A stretch of 64,000 bases of DNA from Adhaeretor mobilis. GTDB taxonomy: Bacteria; Planctomycetota; Planctomycetia; Pirellulales; Lacipirellulaceae. The notes beneath the pieces are model-generated. The model was not told the DNA's origin, did not search any database, and saw nothing but the letters and a program-made list of their open reading frames with translations. A program made the translations under genes and the position numbers. The DNA lies in the NCBI RefSeq assembly GCF_007741515.1, contig NZ_CP036263.1, positions 1,612,001 through 1,676,000 on the forward strand. The letters run 5' to 3'. Positions within the stretch are counted from its first letter, which is position 1. Each line of letters starts with the position of its first letter. This document shows, in pieces, positions 32,991 through 43,477 of the stretch.

Positions 32991-35084
32991 CTAGTAGGGC
33001 GTACTCAGCCGACGGCTTCGTCCCATGGCACCAACGACTAATAGACCCAGCAAGAGCCCCGACGGCTCAGGTACGGCATTAGAGAGAGCCCCTGCGCTGT
33101 CGCCGTACTGGGTTTGCCACGTGAGAAAATCGAGCCCGTTGATGCTTGTGTTTCCATCGGCATCGCCCTGAGGCTGGATGGCGCCGCTTGCAGTAGCGTA
33201 GTTGCCTTGCCAGGTAGCCAGATCGGCAGCATCAACATCGCCGTTGCCGTCGAAGTCCGCACTGAGTAGCGAGAGGGCTACGTCGAGCACTAAGCCCCCC
33301 TCGGTGAGCGTCGCGGTGACAGTCTGTTCTTGGCCGTTGAGCATGATCGTGACTTCGTACTCTCCTTTGAAACCGTCAAGATTGATCGAGCCATCAGCCG
33401 CGATCAAATCTTCGTCGGTCCACCATTCGTCGTATACTAAATCGAGGAACGCCTGCCCGTTGGGCTTGATTGACCAATCTTGGTTGAACATCGCGGCGTT
33501 GGGTCTCCAATGAGCGCCTTCCCAGAAGCCCCACATGACGAAGTCGTCCATTCCCTCATGGGCGAATACGGCTGTTAAGAAGTCGCGTGTGTAGTCTGCC
33601 TGCAACTGCTGGTTCGTGGTATTGATGTCGAACTCAGTAATCTGCATGTCGAGGCCCAATTGCTCGAAGCGGTCGAAAATTGTCCAAAGTTGTTCGGGTC
33701 CGGTGAGATCGTTGTTGAGTGTCGTGTCGTCCACTGCAAAGTGCGCCTGGAAGCCAACTCCATCGATTGGTGCACCATTGTTTTGGAGATATTCAAGCGT
33801 ATCGAAATACAACTGCTGGTTGGCGGTGTTGGTCGCTCCGCTTGAGTCAAGTATCCCGTAGTCATTTAAGAAAAGCTTAGCCGCTGGGTCAGCCGCCATT
33901 GCTTGGGTGAACCAATCAATCATGACCGCATCGCCTTCGGGTAGATTGTCCATGATGTCGTGGTGGACGCGCACCTCGTTAATCACATCCCACGCGGAAA
34001 GCTGGCCGGCAAAGGCGCCCCCCACATCGGCAATGTGTGCTGAAACGGCGTTACGGAGCTGAGTCTGCTGAGCAGCGTTCAGGGGAGCTTGATCGAGTAG
34101 ATTTTGAATTGAGTTAGGAAGTACGTCGTAGCCAGGCCACACCATGGTATGCCCCCGGACATCAATGCTATTGCTAGCGAGCCAATTTACGGCGTCCTGC
34201 GCACCGGTCTGCGAGTAGAGGTTTCCCCACTCCCCATCCCAGGGTGGCCATTTGAGATTGTTTTCGAGCGTCGCGATGTTAAACAGCTCGGCTGTTTTCT
34301 GTTTGTAGGTAGCGTAACTTGGATTGTTGTCGCGTAACCGGAATCCCACGACGGCCGATCCGAAGCCGAACTCGTGCTCTGTCATCTCGACGGAGACGTT
34401 TGCGCCAGAGAGCGTATTACCCAGCGCATCCTTCACATTCACTTGGATATTGTCCATGCGATTGGCGGCGATCCGTGCATCGGCCACAGCTCGCCAAGGG
34501 GCGTCCGGTTCCGCGCCCGCGTAGGCCGGGGGAGCAGTTACAGTGTCGGAAATCAGAACGCGGTCGAAGCTCATGTCAAATGGAGCTAACGAACCGTACG
34601 TCCCGAGTACCTGGAACTTTGTGACGTTTGTAAAATCAAATTGCTGGAAGTTACCGACGGAACTCGTGGGATTGGCAAGTGTGGTCGAAGCAACCAGCGT
34701 CCCGGGGGTTCCTGTTCCCAGCGATGAGGAGTCGAAACCCCACTTGCCCGTGATGCCCGCGGAGTCGACGAGTTCCACCAGGAATTGATCGCCGGAGTTC
34801 CCCGGGTTGGTGAACATGTCGACCACGATTCGGCCATCGGCAAAGGAGGAGAGATCTAGCGGTGAGCTCAGGTTGAGACCAGCGCCGCCGATGTCGTCCA
34901 CGGGATCAGAAAGTGTTACCGAGGTTGCCCCGATCGACTGACTGAAGCCGCTAAACGTGTAGTTAAAACCTGTGCTATTGAAATCGGAGAGTACGATATC
35001 GGTGGCTGAAGCGGGACGCGCAGAAGCGGCTGCAAGGAGGCCGCTGCCGATAAGCAGCAAGGCGCAACGGGACCATCTGCACAC
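32991..35084 (-). CDS. GH10 endo-1,4-beta-xylanase with dockerin-like repeat and PEP-CTERM tail
   Basis: A 697-residue secreted enzyme. Signal peptide 1-27 (ALLLIGSGLLAAASARPASA), an N-terminal carbohydrate-binding-like beta domain (about 29-180), and a GH10 barrel (about 205-560) with His312 in GHTMVWPG, acid/base Glu370 in WDVINE and nucleophile Glu484 in QITEFD. A dockerin-type calcium repeat follows (about 608-660; DFDGNGDVDAADLATWQGN, DADGNTSINGLDFLTWQ) and then VPEPSGLLLGLLVVGAM with RSRR. The enzyme should cleave xylan outside the cell. Dockerin repeats are common in planctomycete PEP-CTERM proteins without a cellulosome. It is separate from the PEP-CTERM cluster by the activator gene. 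Confidence 0.96.
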   Translation of the reverse strand: MCRWSRCALLLIGSGLLAAASARPASATDIVLSDFNSTGFNYTFSGFSQSIGATSVTLSDPVDDIGGAGLNLSSPLDLSSFADGRIVVDMFTNPGNSGDQFLVELVDSAGITGKWGFDSSSLGTGTPGTLVASTTLANPTSSVGNFQQFDFTNVTKFQVLGTYGSLAPFDMSFDRVLISDTVTAPPAYAGAEPDAPWRAVADARIAANRMDNIQVNVKDALGNTLSGANVSVEMTEHEFGFGSAVVGFRLRDNNPSYATYKQKTAELFNIATLENNLKWPPWDGEWGNLYSQTGAQDAVNWLASNSIDVRGHTMVWPGYDVLPNSIQNLLDQAPLNAAQQTQLRNAVSAHIADVGGAFAGQLSAWDVINEVRVHHDIMDNLPEGDAVMIDWFTQAMAADPAAKLFLNDYGILDSSGATNTANQQLYFDTLEYLQNNGAPIDGVGFQAHFAVDDTTLNNDLTGPEQLWTIFDRFEQLGLDMQITEFDINTTNQQLQADYTRDFLTAVFAHEGMDDFVMWGFWEGAHWRPNAAMFNQDWSIKPNGQAFLDLVYDEWWTDEDLIAADGSINLDGFKGEYEVTIMLNGQEQTVTATLTEGGLVLDVALSLLSADFDGNGDVDAADLATWQGNYATASGAIQPQGDADGNTSINGLDFLTWQTQYGDSAGALSNAVPEPSGLLLGLLVVGAMGRSRRLSTPY

Positions 35085-35273
35085 AGGCGTAGAATCTGAA
35101 ATAGTAATGGCTCTGTTCCGTGGGATAAGTGGTACACAATTGGCGCAACTTCTCTACCTTTCATTCTAACAAGCAATGCCGATTGCGGGTAACAACACGG
35201 ATTCCTGCCGAGAAACTGGCCGCGTAAGACCAGTTGGACGCTTACGGACGTGGTTCGGCACGTGCCTTGTCAA

Positions 35274-35399
35274 TCAACCCTCCCCGGCCCCGAGAGGCCA
35301 ACCCTCCCAAAGGGAGGGGTTTCGCCCGCAGAAGCTGTGAGTCCAAGTCCGACCCTCCCCCTGGGAGGGTCGGACGCGGTAGCGGCCGGGGAGGGTTGA
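35274..35399. repeat. Nested palindromic intergenic element
   Basis: Outer arms TCAACCCTCCCCGGCC (35274-35289) and GGCCGGGGAGGGTTGA (35384-35399) are perfect 16-bp inverted repeats. Inside are a 7-bp hairpin (35302-35318, loop AAA) and a perfect 13-bp hairpin, 35347-35359 with 35363-35375. The whole could fold into a three-way cruciform. It lies upstream of the xylanase and downstream of the channel gene. A related CCCTCCC/GGGAGGG hairpin ends the window at 63978-63999. Confidence 0.85.
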
Positions 35400-35434
35400 T
35401 CGAGCTGAGGGGCAGAGGGCGCTTGGCGTAGGTC

Positions 35435-38400
35435 CTATGCGGCAATGTTCTCGGGGTCCTGAGCGTGCGTTTCGGTTGCACCAGCAAAGATTTTGTGAGC
35501 CGCCGCAGGCAGGGTTTTTAAATGCAGATCGCACTGAGGGAAGGCAATCTCGATATTGTGCTGCTTGAATAGATCGTCGATCAGTAGATGTAAATCGTGT
35601 TTCAGACGACGGTACATTGTCAAATCGTTCACGAAAACTCGCAGCTCAAAGTTTAAGCTGCTCTCACCAAACGCATCGAACATCACGAACGGCTCGGGCG
35701 AAGCCAGCACGTTGGGATTCTCCGTGGCGACTTGGTAAAGTAGTTTCGTAGCCAGCCGTGTGTCACTGCCGTAGGCGATCCCTACCTTTACAATTAGCCT
35801 TAGGCTGGGGGTTGTTAAGGTCCAATTCACCAAGTTGCCAGTGATGAAATCCTTGTTGGGGACGATTAGTTCTTTGTTGTCCCAATCGACGATAGTAGTC
35901 GCGCGAATGCGAATCTTCGTTACCGTGCCAGTGATCTCGCCGATAGTCACAGTATCGCCCACGCGTGCCGGACGCTCGAACAACAAGATGATGCCTGACA
36001 CAAAGTTGGCGAAAATCTCTTGCAGGCCAAAACCTAGACCAACCGTCATCGCTGCAACGAGCCACTGGACGCTCTGCCAACCTACGCCCAGTTGTCTCAC
36101 GCCTAGTGCGATACCAACGACCATGATCATGTAGCGTGTCACAGAACTTGCCGCGTAGCGTGCTCCTGCGTCGAGTGGCAGTTTCTGCAGCACGGCGATT
36201 TCAAGGAGGCCAGGTAGGTTGCGCCCGGCGAACCAAGTAAACCCAAAGATGCCGAACGCGAGTAGAACGTCAGCAAGCGTGACAAACACCGTACCGACAT
36301 CGGAATCGCTGGGTGCGAGACCGCTGGTCCACAATTCAACATGGTCAAGAACGCCGAGTGCCGGCAGCACCTCGCTCCAATTCCAGAGCATCGTAAACGC
36401 AAAAGCCAACCCGACTCCAACTCCAACTAGATTGCGTGCCTGTTGGTTGATATCGCCCAGATTAAAGTGCGTTTCTACTTCGACAGCTTTCTGGTCGGCG
36501 GTCTTGCTTTCCTGTGCCTCTAACAAAGCCTTGCGCTTGGCTCTTGCCTGCTGGATTGCGACGCGTCGGTACGAGACCAACAACCATCGCATCAACAAAG
36601 ATCGGAGTGCTAGGAAAGCGAAGACAAACACACAAGAGCCAAACACACGCCGTGTCAACTGCATGGCCGTGTAGTGGTAGCCGGAGATCGTTGCGGCCAA
36701 CAATCCGAGGATTGCCAAAGTCGCCAGCGGTGGGATCAGGGAAACAAATCGCGTTCGCCAAGAGTTTTTACTGGTCGAGGCCAAGCTTGAAGCCAGCGGT
36801 CCGCGTGGGCGAAGCAAGCGAAAACAAATGACACCGATCACGACCAACGCTGAGATAAGCGATAACCGTCCGATCGAGTTGATGGTTTGTTCGTCTCCAG
36901 CGATCTCAACTCCCACTGCAATCGCCAGCAGTGGCAGGGCAATGAGCTCGAGTGATCGCATTGAGTGGCGAATGGCAGACAGAGCCCTTGCGTCCCAACC
37001 AAAGTGATTGGTCCCCAGGCCGCTGCTACGCGAGGCATGCCTTACTAGGTTCAGCATGGCATAGGCTGCGGCAAACCAGACCAGCGACCAACCCGCAGCA
37101 CACGCGAAGCCATCACTCGTGCGGCACAGTCGCCAACCTATGAATCCGCAGACAACCGGAACTGTCGCGGCAAGGAATAGTGTTGCCAGCGACGCGACAA
37201 TCGTCGGTCGGAAGAGCGTGGCGCTTGGTTTGGCGGCCAATTCTCCATTGGCTCGGAGAATACTTCGAACTTTTCTCCTTCCGACTAGTAAGACCAGTGT
37301 GACGCAGGTCGCCATCGCCCACCAGTGAGAATTTTGCTTAGCGTCAGCCAGTAGATTTGCAACGAGCTGTTTGGTTTGGTTGAGCCGCCCGGGGACACTG
37401 CTCCAGAAGGTGTTCGTGAAGTCAACGTCTTCGAGGGAAAGTGTCGGAGCGCTACGAACCCACAGAACTTGCTCCGCAATGAAGCTTTGCAGTTCCTCGG
37501 TAACCTTGACTACTTTTGCTTCTTCGGTATTCACTTTTTCCAAATCTGTTACGCAGTCTCCAGAATTGCTGAAGAGTTCGGCGAGAATCTCTACCCGGCT
37601 ATTGAGCACTAGGCGTAACTCGGCAATGACTTCTTCTGGAAGCGTATCCGAGGAGGATGCCTCGAATGCCACAACCGCCTCTTCGACGGCCTTGTCGACG
37701 TTGAGTGCTCTATTGCGCTGAACTTCCCATTCGTAGACATCGAGGCTTAACTGGGATATTTCCAAGGGACGAGTCCTGAGCCGTTCACGCAGTGATCCCA
37801 GCTCCGGCATTTGATCCTGTTGGCTTCTCAACATGACGCCAATGGCTGGCGAATTCTCGGCAAACTCGGCCTGCTTCTTGACGTCGCCGAGTCGCCGCTT
37901 CATGGTTTGGCCCAGTTCACGAGCAGCTGCGATGCGTTTCGCAACCAGTTGCATGCGCCTGACCAGCGTTTGATTCTTCTCGGCAAGCACCGCATTGAGT
38001 GTAGCCGCTTCCTTGACAGCCGGGTGGGCATTAACAGCCGTACGGCGAGCCTCGGTCGCCTGACGCTTTGCCTCGATCCGCTGGGACTTCGCATTGAGCT
38101 CCTGAACGTGCTTGAGTTGCTCGCTAGCTAGTTGCAATTGTTTCTCGGCCGCATCGCGTTTAGCCAACGAAAGTCGACCGGTTGCTTCATAGGTGCGGTT
38201 CTCTTGCTCAAGCCATTGCAGTTCCTGTTGCAAAAAGCTAAGACGTGCTGCTTGATATAAACCCCGAGCTTGTTTCAACAAGGGGGGGACACTTGCAGCA
38301 GCCTCTTTCTGAACTGGTACGTTCTTGTCTAGCTGTTCGCGACACTTCGCTAGCAAGTCGGGAAGTACCAAGCGACGAGCTGCGCGCCGTTCGATTTCGG

Positions 38401-38896
38401 CGGCGACTTTTTGAACTTTCTCCCGCGCACTGCTGACTTGGAGATCAGCAGCAGAGAGTTTGCCGCGGAGTTCTTCCGCGTTCAGTTGGGCGAGATCACT
38501 GGGTTCGGCGTGTATTTCGGAAGACTCTTTTTGCAGGCTCTCTAACTTTTCGCCTGCCTCGTCAAGTTCCTTTTGTAACGCGGCGGCGGCCGCTTCGAGT
38601 TTTTCTTTTTCCGCAATCTTCGCCAGTGCTTTGTCGCAAAGCTCGGCGACTTCAGTTCGAGTTTCCTCGCTGAGCTTGTCAGCCTCGATTGCTTTTGCCT
38701 TAAGTTCCTTGAGAGACTCACTTATTCCTTCAGCGGTGAATGCAAGAGGCTCGTCTGCGCTGGGCTCCTCAGGGGTCGGTACGGGCTGGTCTGCCTGTGC
38801 GACGGCGGGACTTCCCTCGAATTCTTCCGCAGCATGCAATGCTGACGCTTCAGTGAAGAGGGCTGAGAGAAGTAGTAGAAAAAGTAAGCTTCTCAT
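35435..38896 (-). CDS. MscS-family mechanosensitive channel, MscK/KefA-type
   Basis: About 1150 residues when started at the ATG at 38896 (RSLLFLLLLSALFTEASAL, a signal peptide); the frame continues upstream to 39037 without support. The periplasmic half is a long coiled coil (about 50-480, rich in Lys/Glu/Ala) typical of MscK/KefA proteins, followed by about ten membrane helices and the MscS core: AAMTVGLGFGLQEIFANFVS, the beta-domain region VGDTVTIGEITGTVTKI, and PNKDFITGNLVNW. It would open under membrane tension and release solutes during osmotic down-shock. The cytoplasmic C-terminus is complete. It shares direction with the sulfatase upstream but is separated by about 165 bases. Confidence 0.93.
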   Translation of the reverse strand: MRSLLFLLLLSALFTEASALHAAEEFEGSPAVAQADQPVPTPEEPSADEPLAFTAEGISESLKELKAKAIEADKLSEETRTEVAELCDKALAKIAEKEKLEAAAAALQKELDEAGEKLESLQKESSEIHAEPSDLAQLNAEELRGKLSAADLQVSSAREKVQKVAAEIERRAARRLVLPDLLAKCREQLDKNVPVQKEAAASVPPLLKQARGLYQAARLSFLQQELQWLEQENRTYEATGRLSLAKRDAAEKQLQLASEQLKHVQELNAKSQRIEAKRQATEARRTAVNAHPAVKEAATLNAVLAEKNQTLVRRMQLVAKRIAAARELGQTMKRRLGDVKKQAEFAENSPAIGVMLRSQQDQMPELGSLRERLRTRPLEISQLSLDVYEWEVQRNRALNVDKAVEEAVVAFEASSSDTLPEEVIAELRLVLNSRVEILAELFSNSGDCVTDLEKVNTEEAKVVKVTEELQSFIAEQVLWVRSAPTLSLEDVDFTNTFWSSVPGRLNQTKQLVANLLADAKQNSHWWAMATCVTLVLLVGRRKVRSILRANGELAAKPSATLFRPTIVASLATLFLAATVPVVCGFIGWRLCRTSDGFACAAGWSLVWFAAAYAMLNLVRHASRSSGLGTNHFGWDARALSAIRHSMRSLELIALPLLAIAVGVEIAGDEQTINSIGRLSLISALVVIGVICFRLLRPRGPLASSLASTSKNSWRTRFVSLIPPLATLAILGLLAATISGYHYTAMQLTRRVFGSCVFVFAFLALRSLLMRWLLVSYRRVAIQQARAKRKALLEAQESKTADQKAVEVETHFNLGDINQQARNLVGVGVGLAFAFTMLWNWSEVLPALGVLDHVELWTSGLAPSDSDVGTVFVTLADVLLAFGIFGFTWFAGRNLPGLLEIAVLQKLPLDAGARYAASSVTRYMIMVVGIALGVRQLGVGWQSVQWLVAAMTVGLGFGLQEIFANFVSGIILLFERPARVGDTVTIGEITGTVTKIRIRATTIVDWDNKELIVPNKDFITGNLVNWTLTTPSLRLIVKVGIAYGSDTRLATKLLYQVATENPNVLASPEPFVMFDAFGESSLNFELRVFVNDLTMYRRLKHDLHLLIDDLFKQHNIEIAFPQCDLHLKTLPAAAHKIFAGATETHAQDPENIAA

Positions 38897-39061
38897 CGCA
38901 GGTTGTGCCCTTCCATGGCGGTACGGTCGCGCAAGCATGGCTTGCGGTAGCCTCGTTTCAGCGAGAAATAGCCACTGGAAAGCAGCTGCTACGCGGCAGC
39001 GGAGAGTAGGCAAAACAGGCGGACATAAGAAGGTCATTCACGCTGGGAATCACTCGTGCTA

Positions 39062-40519
39062 TCACTTCCGTTTCGCTTCGGCACCCTGCATACCTCTGCG
39101 CTCACCCTGCCACTGGAAACGCTCTACAGGCGACTCGCTGTGAGCCTCCTGGATGAACCTGTCGAGCTTCTCGACGACCTCGGGATAGCCAGTCGCAATG
39201 TTGCTGTTTTCTGACGGGTCGTTCCTAAGGTTGTAAAGCTCCAGGCGTGAATTTGGGTCTTGATCCACGTTGTAACGCACTCCCTTCCAATCGCCCCAGC
39301 GGATGGCCTCGCGGCCCTTCCTTTCGTGGAATTCCCAGTACAAGTATTCTGAAGCCGTCTGGCCCTCTTTGCCCAAGAGCGTCGGCAAAAAGGAAACACC
39401 GTCGCAATCGTGCGGCGGGGCTACGCCAACGAGATCCGCAATGGTAGGCAATACGTCCCAGAATGCACTCAGGTGAGCCGTCTCACTGGCGGCTTCGATT
39501 TTTCCTGCCCAGTTAGCGATCATCGGCACGTGAATGCCGCCCTCGTAGAGATCGCGTTTGTGACCGCGTCCTAGGCCGTTGGAGTTGAAGTAATCCGGAT
39601 CATGCCCGCCTTCTTGGTGAGGGCCATTATCGGAGGAGAAGATGACCAGCGTGTTGTCGGCAATACCCAGCTCTTCCAATTTTGCGATGAGTTCACCAAT
39701 ATCGTCGTCCATGACACTCACCATCGCAGCAAAGGCGGCGTGGCTTTCCGGCTGTGAACCATAGCCACCTTTGCGATAGTTGGGACCGCCATCGGTACCC
39801 TTGTAGGCACTCTCCGGCAAGAACTTCCCACGATACTTGACCATGTACTCTTCCGGAGCGAACATCTCGGCATGCGGCTGAATCATCGCGTAGTAGCAGA
39901 AGAACGGCTGCTTTTGGTTATCCTCAAGGAACTTCAGCGTCTGCTCTTGGATGAGATCGGGGGCGTACGCTTGCTCTTCCAACCCAAAGTTGCCCCACAG
40001 GATTTCGCGTTGGCGGTCATTCCACAGGAAGTAGGGGTAGTAATGGTGCGCAAGCCGCTGGCAGTTGTAGCCGTAGAAGCGGTCGAAGCCCATCAGTAGC
40101 GGTTCACTCGCTGAGCCCGGTGCACCGAGTCCCCACTTGCCAAAAATGCCTGTCTTGTAGCCAGCCGTTTGCAACAAGTGGCCGAGCGTGAGCGTATCAG
40201 CCGGCATGGGTTGTTGTCCCTCAGGTTTTACTTCCGCATTACCACGCACTACGCAATGCCCCGTATGCTTGCCGGTGAGCAACGCACACCGTGAAGGGGC
40301 ACACACGGTGCTGCCCGAGTAGTGCTGTGTGAACCGCATGCCTGTGGCAGCAAGTGCGTCGATGTTGGGCGTCGTGAACTTTTCCTGACCCTGGCAGCTC
40401 AGATCACCATAGCCCAGGTCGTCCGCCAATATGTAGATAATGTTGGGGCGCTCATCGCCGCTAGCATTTGATATCAGAGCGAATATCAAGAGCATCGAAG
40501 TTGGTAGAATTCTCAGCAT
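39062..40519 (-). CDS. Formylglycine-dependent arylsulfatase
   Basis: A 485-residue secreted sulfatase started at the ATG at 40519, giving the signal peptide LPTSMLLIFALISNASG. The metal-binding N-terminus is NIIYILADDLGYGD, and Cys73 in VCAPSRCALLTGKHTGH fits the CxPSR sulfatase signature, where Cys is converted to formylglycine. Further motifs are GIFGKWGLG, FFCYYAMIQPHAEM and VIFSSDNGPHQEGGHDPDY. Planctomycetes carry many such enzymes against sulfated polysaccharides. The substrate is not assignable. A sulfatase-maturing enzyme is not in the window. Confidence 0.95.
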   Translation of the reverse strand: MLRILPTSMLLIFALISNASGDERPNIIYILADDLGYGDLSCQGQEKFTTPNIDALAATGMRFTQHYSGSTVCAPSRCALLTGKHTGHCVVRGNAEVKPEGQQPMPADTLTLGHLLQTAGYKTGIFGKWGLGAPGSASEPLLMGFDRFYGYNCQRLAHHYYPYFLWNDRQREILWGNFGLEEQAYAPDLIQEQTLKFLEDNQKQPFFCYYAMIQPHAEMFAPEEYMVKYRGKFLPESAYKGTDGGPNYRKGGYGSQPESHAAFAAMVSVMDDDIGELIAKLEELGIADNTLVIFSSDNGPHQEGGHDPDYFNSNGLGRGHKRDLYEGGIHVPMIANWAGKIEAASETAHLSAFWDVLPTIADLVGVAPPHDCDGVSFLPTLLGKEGQTASEYLYWEFHERKGREAIRWGDWKGVRYNVDQDPNSRLELYNLRNDPSENSNIATGYPEVVEKLDRFIQEAHSESPVERFQWQGERRGMQGAEAKRK

Positions 40520-40613
40520 GGTTAGGCATCTTTGCAGCTTTGTTTCACAGGGAAGGTCTTGAGTCTCAGGGGGAGTCAAAAAACTGGCCTCAATATTTTA
40601 CGTCTCTTGGAAT

Positions 40614-43266
<2,653 letters not shown>

Positions 43267-43477
43267 TCCGAGCGAGCCAACCCGTCGAAGCTGCCCGCTC
43301 GGACTAGTACCGAGGCTGGCTTCCTCAGTCGTTCGACTCCTTTCGGAATGGCATGTTCTGACTTTTCAGTTCTCTCGACCAGATAAGCCAGCATTGTAGC
43401 ACCTTACCCCCCGGCGCGGTAAGCTGGTCTGTTTGCGCCAGGTCCGCCAGCCTCGGCCTTGCCTTGACGAATCCGCC

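Noticed and set aside
34520..34545. CCGGGGGAGC, identical to the 3' end of tRNA-Asn, as a possible second attachment site
   Set aside because: The match is only 10 nt and lies within the xylanase coding sequence, so chance is the better explanation.
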